From contig NC_077242.1 in assembly GCF_947179165.1 (NCBI RefSeq), positions 76,241,097-76,305,096 of the forward strand: DNA of 64,000 nt. The letters run 5' to 3'. Below are positions 1 to 10,011 of this stretch, piece after piece. The position numbers were made by a program, and so were the translations under genes. The DNA comes from Solanum dulcamara (Eukaryota > Streptophyta > Magnoliopsida > Solanales > Solanaceae). Below the pieces are notes generated by a model that searched no databases, had not been told where the DNA came from, and was given only the letters and a program-made list of their open reading frames with translations. The stretch's first letter is position 1, and the number at the start of each line of letters is the position of its first letter.

Positions 1-1002
1 CTTGCATTGTAAGGTTGCGAAAGCTTGAATTTGAAGTAGATGATGGTCTAGTTTCCCGTATGTGTTTCATATACTTGTTAAATTGCTTCATGATATGCAT
101 GTGTGTATATGAATAGGGAAACATGCTATATTATGTGTGAAATGATCACTTGTTGACCTGTTATTGTGATGAACCTGTTCTTGGTGGTATAAATGTTGTA
201 AACATTGAATGTTATTGTGATTGTGATATATTGGGATCGAGTGTCATATTTTGACACATGATTTGGATCGGGTGTCACATTCCGACATGTATTTGAATCA
301 GGTGTCATGTTCCGACACATACTCGGATCGGGTGTCACGTTCTGACATAAAATTGATTATTTGTAGGTCTCATGAGAGGACCCTTGTGTGAAATTATAGC
401 ATGTGGAAGACATTGAGTTGTGATATTGAGATATTGTTGACTTATTATGTATATGTATATGCCTATTGTGTTGAACTTACTTGTCTATGATCCGCTTACT
501 GGCTAACCGCGTGATCCTACCAGTACACCGTTGTTTTTGTGTACTGATACTACTCTTGCTCTGCCTTTTTGTTGAGTACATGGCATATTCAGCCGACTGC
601 AGAGAGACCTCGGTTAGAAGATTAAGCTTGTTCGAGTTCAAGAGTGAGCTGTTTGTTTCAAGCTGCCATGGACTCTTCCATGTTCTCGTCCCCCTTTCTA
701 GAACTAAGACTTTAGACACTGTTTTATTATTATATTTTCTTATGGGAGTGTTTCCCTTTCCTTTTCAGATATTGTTAGAGTTTTGATACGGATGATTTCA
801 GTTTTCTAAGGTGTTTCCGCACTTTTTGATATTTGATTTTTTTCTGAGTTTATGAGGACTCAGTCATTATTCTAGTTTATATCCTACTTCCACAAATCTA
901 AGCTTGTAAATATATTTTGATTTTTATTGTTGGACTGTTAGAATGGTTCTCCCATCGGAGAGTTAGAGTGGGTTGCAGTCACGGTAGATTGGGGTTGTGA
1001 CA
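1..1002 (+). repeat. 3' part of a gypsy-type LTR, cut by the window start
   Basis: This stretch has no gene. It reads like the 3' portion of a Ty3/gypsy LTR: short tandem repeats at 235-356, a mid-part with a weak open frame of no recognisable product (481-786), and an end near 955-1002 with a CCCATCGGAG motif finishing in GGGTTGTGACA, a CA terminus like those of Solanaceae gypsy LTRs. No internal gag or pol sequence follows after 1002, so it is a solo LTR or a truncated end. The left boundary and target duplication lie outside the window. Assignment rests on resemblance to known LTR ends and is an inference. Confidence 0.5.
235..356 (+). repeat. Four tandem ~30-bp repeats inside the LTR
   Basis: Units start near 235, 266, 296 and 326. 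Each carries a core of the form GATCGGGTGTCACATTCCGA with scattered substitutions. The units are contiguous, so this is a minisatellite and not a CRISPR array. It probably lies in the U3/R part of the LTR. Confidence 0.75.
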
Positions 1003-1149
1003 TGTTAGTAGATTAAATATAAACTATTCATTAATCTTTTCAAGATCCTGAATACGCCTCTAAAAATTTTAGTAGCTTTGTTGATTGGCTATCTAAAATT
1101 TTACTTTATTGATGAATATTCAATTTTCCATATTATTAATCCCCTCCCT

Positions 1150-1275
1150 TATTATTTTTTCTGACCCACAATTTAATTTCATTTTATCTTTTAAAAAAAA
1201 TCATATAGGTGTTGAAATATCTTCTTAGATAACAAAATAGTAAGTGTTGAAAAGAAAGGCATAAAACACATTCAT
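1150..1275 (+). repeat. Left arm of a long inverted repeat (partner 4940-5062)
   Basis: Read on the plus strand, this arm matches the reverse complement of 4940-5062 over roughly 115 bp with small differences. Shared blocks include GTGTTGAAATATCTTC and AAGTGTTGAAAAGAAAGGCA. The two arms bound a 3.9-kb segment and may be terminal inverted repeats of a non-autonomous DNA transposon. No transposase is seen inside. Confidence 0.65.
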
Positions 1276-1319
1276 CCCATGCGAATTATGAAGAATGCAT
1301 TTATTTTTTAAGTTACTTT

Positions 1320-1585
1320 ACTACTCTCTTTTCAATTTTACTTGTCCACTATTTTAAAAGTATATTTGTACTTTTTATTTGTCACTTTTAACATATCAAG
1401 AAAACATAATAATTATTTTCTATTTATCCTCAACATTAGTTACTTATTTCCAAAATTATTTGTCAAGACGTAAAATTATTAGTCAATTAATAGGAATATT
1501 GTAGTAAGATACTAATATTAATTATCATATCTTACAAAACGTGTAAAATTTAAAGTAGACGGATAAAAATTAATGGAGGGAGTTA
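1320..1585. mobile_element. Stowaway-like MITE (copy 1)
   Basis: The right end reads ATGGAGGGAGTTA and the left end TACTACTCTCTTTTCAA, which together form imperfect terminal inverted repeats of the CTCCCTCCGT type next to TA dinucleotides. The body (ACATATCAAGAAAA, TTATTTGTCAAGAC) recurs at 4612-4935 and 10549-10823, so this is one dispersed family. There is no coding capacity. Confidence 0.6.
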
Positions 1586-1639
1586 TGAGTTTTAATTATT
1601 TTTATAAAAGGATTCTATGTGTGCACTTTTAATTTTTTT

Positions 1640-1870
1640 TATTATTATAAAAATAGAGTTTTAATTTTTATCGGTCCTTTTAACATATCAATAAAAAATC
1701 AATTTTTATTTATTTTGCCCTTAATATTAATTACTTATTCCTCAAATCATTTATGAAGACCAAAACCATTCATCAATTAATATGGCGTATCTAGGTTTTT
1801 TTAGGTTTACGTGAATCCATGCTTCCTCCTGAAATCATATATAGTAATATTATATTTTTAAAAAAAATAT
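1640..1870. repeat. Truncated relative of the same MITE family
   Basis: The segment shares the ACATATCAA block and a CATCAATTAATATGGCGTATCT block with 4660-4870. It also carries the TCATATATAGTAAT segment found in the longer 4612-4935 copy. It lacks clear terminal inverted repeats, so it is a fragment. Confidence 0.5.
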
Positions 1871-2012
1871 TTAAATATAGATGCATGAACCCATACTCAA
1901 AGTATTATCTAATGCGATGATGCTTGCATGTACCTCTACAAGTTAGGTTTGAAATTTAAATATTATATTTATCTTTTTTTTATTTCTAAAATTGGTAACA
2001 CCTCTCTAAGTA

Positions 2013-2013
<1 letters not shown>

Positions 2014-2082
<69 letters not shown>
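2014..2082. repeat. (TA)n microsatellite, left of the solo LTR
   Basis: About 69 bp of uninterrupted TA repeat runs directly into the LTR-like sequence beginning ACGAAAAATTAATTTC. A second TA run starts immediately after that element at 4293. The 82-aa frame of alternating Ile and Tyr across this repeat is not a gene. Confidence 0.95.
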
Positions 2083-2084
<2 letters not shown>

Positions 2085-2664
2085 GAAAAATTAATTTCAA
2101 CTTTATAGAGAAAAAAATTAATTTTAAAAAAGAAGAGTCGCCACTTAATTTTTTTAAAGAAATTAAGAAAACTTAATTTAAAAGACCTAACAGATCTAAA
2201 TCTTAAAAATTCAGAGAAAAAGGTACGAGGTTCTTATTTCCACTTTGAGATGGTGTTAAGCATTCAAAGTGGCCGCTAACGCGCGGTTATCCGATGATTT
2301 GAAAAATTATTTGACTAACTTTCAAAAAAAATAATTTAAAAGGAAACGAAGACTTTAAAATTATTTTTTGGAAAAAATGATCAAACTTAAACATTGAAAA
2401 TAAAACTAAATGCCTAAGTAAATGTAGAAAATTATCTAAAGAATAAATTAACATGAATTGATTTATCTTTAGGGGAATCTAATTAAGTTAAAACAAATTA
2501 AAATTAATATCTAAGCAAACATAAATAACATAAGTAAATAAATTATTACAACTCGAATCAATATAAATAAACAATAATTAACACATGAAAATATGGCTCG
2601 ACAATTAGTTTTTGTACGCCTGGACTAAGTTGTTGGGCTATTTGCGTTTTAGCCTTAAGCACAA

Positions 2665-2915
2665 TTTCACTGTATATCAGACTGTATATACACTATATAT
2701 AGTGTATACAATATTATTTCTGTATATCAAATTATATACCCACTGTATACCACCTGTTTGTTTCTTGTATCTGTTGTATATCATTATATATCAGACTATA
2801 TATACACTGTATATCAGTGTATACAATATTATTTTCTTGCATATCAGACTGTATAGATACTGTATATCAGTGTATACGACACTGTTTTCCACTTGTATCC
2901 GTGTATACAGCCCAA
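2665..2915. repeat. Degenerate TGTATATCAG / GTGTATAC repeats in the solo LTR
   Basis: Short alternating motifs such as TGTATATCAGACTGTATA and ATCAGTGTATACAATATTAT recur five or more times with drift. The second solo LTR has a shorter version at about 38535-38625. The 102-aa open frame over this area only translates the repeat. Confidence 0.6.
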
Positions 2916-3913
2916 TATAAATATTCAAATCATGAATATTACCTTCTTTCCATGTATCAACTTGCCATCAATTCGAGCAAGATGACATGAGACTCAAAAC
3001 TCAACGATATGCAAGGATGGAGTCCAAAGATGGACTCAAATTGATATCACATGCACCAAAATAAAATTACATAAGCATTTACTTATTTTAAGCTAAACCA
3101 AGGAATATATCATGATATTTTAAGTTATCAAATTAATGTACATCCTAGAAGTGACTAACAACATGCATATATGTAGACAAAGGAAAGGAAAAAAGAAAAA
3201 ATATTCAAGTAACTAAAGAACACGGATTTAATATATATGCTATACTAGCTCAAATTTTAAAGAAAAAATGAAATCAATTAGGCAATGAAAATTCTAATTA
3301 AATAATAACTTTAAGCATATTTTTGTTATCTAAATCATGTTAAAAGAAGAAATTAAAAACATGAAAATCTATATTGTCAAAGAAAACTATTTGAAAAAAT
3401 AATTAACAAAACTAAGATCTTTCATGAAATAATCTTAACACATGATAGCTAATTAATCCTAACACATGCTAACTATAAGAAATTTCTATCATTAATCTAA
3501 TTATTCTTAATACATGCTAACTAAAAAAACCAGACTACGAATCAACTAAATATAAAACATGAAATAATTAAATAAAATAAAATCTTGAGACTGAAGACGA
3601 TGAGCGGAAGACAACTTTACCGCCACCCAAGAGCTTGATGAAACTCCAATCTACAAAAACAAAACAAAAATAAAAATAAAAATTTAAACTCGAACCTTCG
3701 TGGGTTCGATGTTATAAGAACACTATTCTTAGCCTAAATTTTGACTTCAATCTCCTATTATCCTTGAAGAAAAATATAGATTGAAAGTTAAAAATTTTCA
3801 CAACTTTTAGGCTGAGGACAAGAGTCCAAAATCCTAGTCAAGTTAAGAAAATTTCTAACTTTGGGGTGGATAAAAAACCTCCACTTCTTCTCCCTTCTTA
3901 ATAAGAATATGAG

Positions 3914-3925
3914 CCTTTATATAGG
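3914..3925 (-). promoter_or_regulatory. Probable LTR TATA box
   Basis: On the minus strand the sequence reads GCCTATATAAAGGCTC, a good plant TATA box, in an LTR whose end motif also places it on the minus strand. Confidence 0.45.
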
Positions 3926-4287
3926 CTCCAAAAACTTCAAATTTTCATACAATTTTCAATGTGGAGATTGGTTTTTTGTTTTTTTTTTTTGGAAAAAACT
4001 AAAATTTTTAAAAATGCAAACTATAATTAAACTAACCTAACTAATATTGTATTTAGTTAAAAATAAAATCTTTTTGAGATGATTTTCGAATAACTACATA
4101 AATAGTAATCAAAGATATAGTTATATAGAAATATGTATATTATACTAAAATTTATAAAAAAAAATAAAAATAGTTAAGAATAACATGAAAATATCTTTAT
4201 TTTATAAAAGCTAATTATTTCAAAGATGTTCGAAATTCAAAGAAATTCGATAGCTAATTTGCATTGTGGAGGATCAAAATTGGGTGT

Positions 4288-4292
<5 letters not shown>

Positions 4293-4324
<32 letters not shown>

Positions 4325-4336
4325 GAGAGAGAGAGA
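4293..4336. repeat. (TA)n followed by (GA)n, right of the solo LTR
   Basis: TA repeats directly follow the terminal CAACA of the LTR and then give way to GTAGAGAGAGAGAGAG. It is probably the right half of the microsatellite split by the LTR insertion. Confidence 0.85.
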
Positions 4337-4611
4337 GATTATTGGTTTAATGTTTCAAAAATTTCAACTCTTAACACATAAGAGACTTCTAAAAATTCTA
4401 GCATTGTATATTTTACATAATTAAATCAAATGTGCATGCTAAAACTAGTATTTTTGAATGATATAGCATACAATCCATGGGTTCAACTAATCTTAATAAC
4501 TTTGACACAGAATATAGCGAATAATTACTATTTGAATATATAAGAACTGATTTTAGACCTATTATTTTAAAAGTGTAATGGACTCAGTGATAAAAACCTA
4601 AAGGTCAAACT

Positions 4612-4935
4612 ATATTTCCTCTGTTCATTTTATTTGTCCATTATTTAAAATAAAATTTTATTTTTTACTTGTCATTTTTTTAATATATAAAAAAAAACAA
4701 TATATATTTTTTTCCATTTTATGCTCAACATTAATTATTTTTTCTTAAATTATTTCTCAAGATTTAAAACTATTCATCAATTATTAGGGTGTATCTAGGA
4801 GGGTCCTTTGGGTTCACATTAACCTATATTCCTCTCTCGAGATTATATATAGTAATAAAATACTCATATTAATCATTATTTCTTAAAAAATATGCAAAAT
4901 TTAAAATGAACAAGTAAAAATGAACGGAGGGAGTA
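4612..4935. mobile_element. Stowaway-like MITE (copy 2, long form)
   Basis: The left end TTTCCTCTGTTCATTTTATT and the right end AATGAACGGAGGGAGTAA are inverted repeats of each other. The body matches copy 1 but carries about 60 extra bases around GTGTATCTAGGAGGGTCC. It is non-coding. Confidence 0.6.
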
Positions 4936-4939
4936 ATCA

Positions 4940-5062
4940 GTTACATTTGCGATTTATGCCTTTCTTTTCAACACTTAATATTTTGGTATCTAAGGAAGAT
5001 ATTTCAACACATGACCTTTTTTGAAAAGATAAAATGAAATGAAATTGTGGTCAAAAAAATTA
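4940..5062 (-). repeat. Right arm of the long inverted repeat (partner 1150-1275)
   Basis: It is the reverse complement of the left arm. It ends in GTGGTCAAAAAAATTAC, exactly where the LINE ORF1 frame opens, so the LINE's 5' boundary abuts this arm. Confidence 0.65.
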
Positions 5063-5856
5063 CTCCCTCCGTTGACAATGTAAATGCTGAAAATGACCAG
5101 GAAAAGGGCTGCAGTTTCAGCTATGCTTCAAGTGTTCAATTCCTCAATCCTGTCTCCCAACAAGTGCAACACCCAAACCCACAAATGCAGGCCTTTTATG
5201 CCTCTTTAACTCAACTTCCTGCTGCGAACCTTGTATTTAAAACACAAGGAGAAGCTATTGTTTCTCCAACTGCTCAAATCAACTGTAGTAATTCCAAACA
5301 GACATCCAACTCTAGGACTCATAAAAGAAAGGAAGCTAGAAAGAGGAAAGAACTAAAACAACATCAAGCTGCTGCAGCCACGAATGATGTAGTTGCTAAT
5401 ACATGCTCGCAGTTGGTTTTAGTTAACCAAAATACACATATCAGAAGCCCCGATTTTAAAGGTGAAGATCCCATCACTATTACTCCACTAAACATTGAGC
5501 CTATTCCTTTTATGCAGCCACAACAAGACTCCACCATTCCCTGCGCACTAAATACTACTCCTACCCTAGCAAATGAATTTGATGAGTATGGTGTCATACA
5601 TTCAGAAGATGAATATGACCAAGACTTTCAAGGTGAGGTTGAACTAGAGGATGAAGAAGAGACTGCTGAACAGTCTAATAGAACTCTTGCACCATCCAAA
5701 ACCACTACCAAAGTCACAGATAATGAGATGAACCAGCTAGCTAGTGAACAAGGCTTATCACCTAGAGGTATTCACCATAATCCAAAAATTTCTACTATGC
5801 ATGCTTCGTTTAGTAGACCAAACACTAGGCTCTATAACCTCAGAACCCATCAATGA
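5047..5856 (+). CDS. LINE ORF1, C-terminal part
   Basis: The open frame has no ATG at its left end. It opens after a TGA at 5035-5037 and its first codons lie in the flanking repeat, so the annotated GTG is not a real start. The visible protein is Gln/Asn/Thr-rich, with a basic patch (THKRKEARKRKELKQHQ) and an acidic patch (QGEVELEDEEETAEQ). Plant L1 ORF1 proteins usually carry an N-terminal nucleic-acid-binding domain and a CCHC knuckle; neither is seen, so the N-terminal half is missing. Its stop overlaps the ORF2 start as ATGA at 5853-5856, suggesting termination-reinitiation in the intact element. Confidence 0.65.
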   Translation: MVKKITPSVDNVNAENDQEKGCSFSYASSVQFLNPVSQQVQHPNPQMQAFYASLTQLPAANLVFKTQGEAIVSPTAQINCSNSKQTSNSRTHKRKEARKRKELKQHQAAAATNDVVANTCSQLVLVNQNTHIRSPDFKGEDPITITPLNIEPIPFMQPQQDSTIPCALNTTPTLANEFDEYGVIHSEDEYDQDFQGEVELEDEEETAEQSNRTLAPSKTTTKVTDNEMNQLASEQGLSPRGIHHNPKISTMHASFSRPNTRLYNLRTHQ

Positions 5857-8800
5857 TTAACACAATTGTATGGAATGCTAGAGGTATCAATACCAAAGGT
5901 GTCATAGATAGACTAAAATTCCTCAAACAAATCCATCAAACGTCCATAATTTCCATCCTAGAACCTTTTTCCAACAACGCTCATCTACAAAGCTTCAGAA
6001 TCAACCTTGGTATGGATAGGTCCGCTTGCAATCCTAATGGTAAGATTTGGATTTTCTGGACTCAAGATGTTGATTGTAAAGTTACTGATATTGACGATCA
6101 ACAGATCACTTGTGAGATGAAACATGTAGAGCATCCAAATGCATTTCTCATGACATTTGTCTATGAAAAATGCAAAGATACTCTTAGACGACCACTTTGG
6201 GATAGGCTTTTGCATCACGCTTCCACTAACCTTCCTTGGTGCACAGTTGGGGACTTCAATGTCACCACGTCCACTACTGAGAAACTAGGTGGAATCCCTT
6301 ACAACATGCAGAAAAGCTTTGAGTTTATCAGCGTTATCGAAGCTTGTGGCCTAACGGATTTGGGGTATCATGGCTCAGACTACACTTGGTGTAATCAACG
6401 AGATATGCATAAAAGAATATGGAAGCGACTCGATAGAGCTATGGTGTCCGATAACTGGTTAGCTGTCATGCCACACACTTCAGTTACTCACCTCCCTTCG
6501 ACTGGCTCTGACCATAACCCTTTACTAATAGAGATGAATGCTAGACAAGATTCCCTTATTAAATATTTTAAATTCTTGAATTGTTGGGTGGATAACCCTA
6601 CTTTTCTTGAAACTGTAAAGTCCTGTTGGGACATACCTATGACGGGGAATCCAATGTGGTCATTCCACCAAAAAATGAAAAGGCTATCCTCTACCCTTAG
6701 CAAATGGTCGAGAGTGGAATTCGGCGACATTTTTGCCAAGGTTAAGGAATATGAAGAATTGGTGAAAAGTGCCGAAGAAAATCTGATAATATCCAATAAT
6801 GAAGAGAACAGGATGCAATTGCATGCTCTCAACGCCGAATACACCAGATTTCTTAAAATTGAAGAGAACATTCTGAAACAAAAAACTCAACTACATTGGT
6901 TCAAGGATGGAGACGCTAACACCAAGTATTTCCATGCTTTAATTCGTGGCAGGAGAAGACGATTGTTCATTCACAAGGTTACTAACGAAGAGGGGGATTT
7001 GATTCAAGGCGACGAACACATTGCTAGAGCAGCTTGTGATCATTTTCAAAAAATATTCACAGGTGATGAGTCTCCGATTTCGGAGAACATCTTGAATTGC
7101 GTTCCTAGAATGATCACAGCTACTCAGAATGAAAGCCTTCAAGCCACGCCTACCATTGAGGAGTTAAAACAGGTGGTCTTCTCCATGAACCCTAACTCTG
7201 CAGCCGGTCCGGATGGCATGAATGGAAAATTTTTCCAAGCTTGCTGGGAAATTATTTCGGAGGACCTACTTGCAGTGGTTAACTCTTTCTTCTGTGGCCA
7301 TGCTATGCCTAAGTTTTTTTCTCATGCATGTTTAGTCTTGCTCCCAAAGGTAGATCACCCCAACACGCTCTCTGACTATAGACCCATTAGTCTCAGTAAC
7401 TTTACTAATAAGATAATATCAAAACTCATTTGCCTCAGGCTCTCTCCCATTCTCCCCGGTCTTATTTCTCCTAATCAGTCCGGGTTTGTAAAAGGAAGAA
7501 GCATCTCAGAAAATATCATGCTAGCACAAGAGATTATCCACGATATCCGGAAGCCTGTTATTGGCGAGAATGTGGTTATCAAGTTAGACATGGCCAAAGC
7601 ATATGATAGAGTCTCCTGGTCCTATACTTGTCTGGTACTGAGAAGAATGGGCTTCGGTGAGACCTTTATTGATATGATTTGGCGAATCATGTCTAATAAC
7701 TGGTACTCCGTTCTCGTTAATGGGTCTAGACATGGTTTTTTCCACTCCACCAGAGGGCTAAAACAGGGTGACCCTCTTTCTCCCGCCTTATTCATTTTAG
7801 GAGCGGAGGTGCTGTCCCGAATGCTGAATAGTCTTCATAGCTACCACTTCTACCAGGGTTTCCATATGGCAAAAAGAGGCCCACAGATTAATCATTTGAG
7901 TTTTGCGGATGACGTTATCATCTTTACCTCCGGAAGGAGGGAAACTCTTCAGATTATCATGAAGACCTTGACCCTATATGAGCAGACATCGGGGCAAATT
8001 ATAAACAAGAATAAGAGCCACTTCATGATGCATTCCAATGCGCTCCAAGACAATGTGGATATGGTGAAACAGGTTACAGATTTCACTCAAAAGCATAGTC
8101 CCATCACCTACTTAGGATGCCCTCTCTACATTGGTAGGCAGAGAGTCATGTACTACACGAACATGGTTTCTAAGGTTGTCAACAGAATTAGAGGGTGGCA
8201 TTCCAAAATCCTCAGCTACGGCGGTAGAGCTACACTTGTGAGATATGTACTTCAGTCGCTTCCCATTCACCTCCTTTCAGCCATTACTCCTCCTAGTACT
8301 ACTCTCAAGCAGATTGAGAGAGTTACCGCTGATTTTTTCTGGGGGTGGAAAGATAATAAGAAAAAATACCATTGGTCTTCATGGAAAAATTTGTGCTATC
8401 CTTATGATGAAGGAGGTATTGGGTTGAAGAGAACTACAGATGTCTGCAAATCTCTCCAGTTCAAGCAGTGGTGGATATTTAGAGCTAAACAGACGCTGTG
8501 GGGTGATTTCCTTAGAGCCAAATACTGTCAGAGAGCCAACCCCATCACCAAAAAATTCCATTCTGGGCAGTCGCGTGTGTGGAAACATATGATGCACAAC
8601 AAACACACTGCCGAACCTCACATTCAATGGAGGCTACACTCGGGTTCGTGTTGTTTCTGGTGGGACGACTGGCTAGGTGTCGGACCATTAGCAAACTATA
8701 GACACGAGCTGGGAAGAGCGAACAATGCTAGGGTGGCTGATTTTCTTATAGATGGGCAGTGGAACATCGACATGCTAAATCAGTTGGCTCCACCACAGCT

Positions 8801-9437
8801 CATTACTCTCATAACTTCTACCACACTACAGACGCAAGAAAACAAACCGGATCAGGCCATTTGGAAGCTGAATACCAATGGAAGCTTCACGTGCTCTTCG
8901 GCATGGAAGCTTGTGAGGAAACACAAGACCAAGACACTCTCCGACCACTACACTTGGCACAAAAACATACCCTTTAAATGCTCTTTTTTGCTGTGGAGGG
9001 CTTTTAGAGGCAAGCTGCCCACGGAGGAAAAGATCGTTGCATTCGGCCATGTTTCCACTCCATGTTCTTGCTGCCACAGCCCAGGTCCGGACACCATAGA
9101 ACACATTTTCAGCACGGGCCAATTTGCTAGGAATATTTGGCGTTACTTCTCAGATTCCCTAGGCATCAGACATGAAGTCACGCCCCTCAAACCCCTTATT
9201 ATGAGCTGGTGGCTTCGCAAGTACCGCACAGAAGCTCACAAACTTATCCTTCACTCCACCCCAATATTTATATGTTGGAATTTGTGGAAGAATAGATGCG
9301 CGAGCAAATACGGGGGGAAGAGTTCTAGCTTGGCGAGAGTGAATTTGCAGTTTTCAAGGACATCTCTAATCTTCTTAGAATCGCATACCCCTATATCCAT
9401 TGGCCTTCGAACTGGATCCACACTATCTCCTACATAG
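5853..9437 (+). CDS. LINE ORF2: endonuclease and reverse transcriptase
   Basis: 1194 codons are open. The N-terminal apurinic-type endonuclease (about residues 1-230) shows NARGI, GDFNV (133-137) and SDHNPLL (219-225). The reverse transcriptase (about 440-760) shows DYRPISLSN, KLDMAKAYDRVSW, GLKQGDPLSP and the catalytic FADD at 684-687. A zinc-binding region near the C-terminus (FKCSFLLWRAFRGKLPTEE, then CSCCHSPGPDTIEHIF) is typical of plant L1 elements. The protein would copy its own RNA at a nicked genomic site. The last residues leave the family frame after a one-base loss near 9343-9350, so the stop at 9435-9437 is premature and the RNase H lies in another frame. The element is therefore inactive, although EN and RT look intact. 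Confidence 0.85.
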   Translation: MINTIVWNARGINTKGVIDRLKFLKQIHQTSIISILEPFSNNAHLQSFRINLGMDRSACNPNGKIWIFWTQDVDCKVTDIDDQQITCEMKHVEHPNAFLMTFVYEKCKDTLRRPLWDRLLHHASTNLPWCTVGDFNVTTSTTEKLGGIPYNMQKSFEFISVIEACGLTDLGYHGSDYTWCNQRDMHKRIWKRLDRAMVSDNWLAVMPHTSVTHLPSTGSDHNPLLIEMNARQDSLIKYFKFLNCWVDNPTFLETVKSCWDIPMTGNPMWSFHQKMKRLSSTLSKWSRVEFGDIFAKVKEYEELVKSAEENLIISNNEENRMQLHALNAEYTRFLKIEENILKQKTQLHWFKDGDANTKYFHALIRGRRRRLFIHKVTNEEGDLIQGDEHIARAACDHFQKIFTGDESPISENILNCVPRMITATQNESLQATPTIEELKQVVFSMNPNSAAGPDGMNGKFFQACWEIISEDLLAVVNSFFCGHAMPKFFSHACLVLLPKVDHPNTLSDYRPISLSNFTNKIISKLICLRLSPILPGLISPNQSGFVKGRSISENIMLAQEIIHDIRKPVIGENVVIKLDMAKAYDRVSWSYTCLVLRRMGFGETFIDMIWRIMSNNWYSVLVNGSRHGFFHSTRGLKQGDPLSPALFILGAEVLSRMLNSLHSYHFYQGFHMAKRGPQINHLSFADDVIIFTSGRRETLQIIMKTLTLYEQTSGQIINKNKSHFMMHSNALQDNVDMVKQVTDFTQKHSPITYLGCPLYIGRQRVMYYTNMVSKVVNRIRGWHSKILSYGGRATLVRYVLQSLPIHLLSAITPPSTTLKQIERVTADFFWGWKDNKKKYHWSSWKNLCYPYDEGGIGLKRTTDVCKSLQFKQWWIFRAKQTLWGDFLRAKYCQRANPITKKFHSGQSRVWKHMMHNKHTAEPHIQWRLHSGSCCFWWDDWLGVGPLANYRHELGRANNARVADFLIDGQWNIDMLNQLAPPQLITLITSTTLQTQENKPDQAIWKLNTNGSFTCSSAWKLVRKHKTKTLSDHYTWHKNIPFKCSFLLWRAFRGKLPTEEKIVAFGHVSTPCSCCHSPGPDTIEHIFSTGQFARNIWRYFSDSLGIRHEVTPLKPLIMSWWLRKYRTEAHKLILHSTPIFICWNLWKNRCASKYGGKSSSLARVNLQFSRTSLIFLESHTPISIGLRTGSTLSPT

Positions 9438-10011
9438 ATAAGTGTAGTCATGAGATGAAGATTACCCAAGTCTCATGGATTAAGCCACAACTCGGTTTCG
9501 TTAAGCTAAAAACTGACGGTAGCGCGTTGGGTAATCCGGGGGCTATTGGGGGGGTGGCATTGTAAGAGATCACATGGGTAATTTCCTCTTCGCTTACGCC
9601 ATACCACTAGGGGAGGGAACCAACAATCAAGCTGAACTAGAGGCGGCTACTTATGGGCTTAGATGGTGCATTCAACAGGGCTTCCATCATGTTATCCTAG
9701 AAGTTGACTCGGAGTTGCTCACTAAATGGATCAGTCACCAGATGAAACCTCCGTGGAGCCTTCACCAGGTAACTCATGACCTTGTTGATATTACCAAATT
9801 ATTTGCCTTCTTTGCTTGCAAACATGTATACAGGGAGGCAAACTTCACTGCGGATGCTCTCTCCAAGCACAGTCACACTCTTACCATTCCAGGCCACTAC
9901 ACTACCCTCCAGCAGCTACCTCGTGGTATTCGAGGATACTACATGCTAGATAGAATCGGCCTACCTAGCTTTAGGCGGAGGAAGACCAAACGGATTAAGA
10001 AGCCTCCATGA
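9438..10011 (+). pseudogene. LINE RNase H domain, frameshifted
   Basis: The plant-LINE RNase H is recognisable: KTDGSALGNPGA around 9508-9543, GTNNQAELEAATYGLRW in the 9574-10011 frame, then VDSELLTKWI and REANFTADALSKHS. A missing G in the run at about 9550-9556 puts the first catalytic Asp block and the rest of the domain in different frames. Together with the earlier shift near 9345, this cuts the domain from ORF2. The ATG at 9574 is only an internal Met of the broken domain. Confidence 0.8.

Larger units (their letters stand above)
2083..4292 (-). mobile_element. Ogre/Tat-like solo LTR inserted in a TA microsatellite
   Basis: The right end, read on the minus strand, begins TGTTGACACCCAATTTTGAT, the usual start of Ogre/Tat-lineage LTRs in plants. 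The left part (2083-2290) matches 37907-38160 closely, including AAAGGTACGAGG and AAGCATTCAAAGTG. Both sides are TA repeats, consistent with an insertion in a microsatellite with a TATAT-type duplication. A minus-strand TATA box lies inside. No gag or pol is present. At about 2.2 kb it is shorter than the 2.57-kb copy at 37895-40460, the difference being in the middle. Confidence 0.65.

Noticed and set aside
235..356. Possible CRISPR-like repeats
   Set aside because: The units are contiguous with no unique spacers, vary in sequence, and lie in a plant LTR.
1928..2176. 82-aa frame of alternating Ile and Tyr
   Set aside because: It is a translated TA microsatellite.
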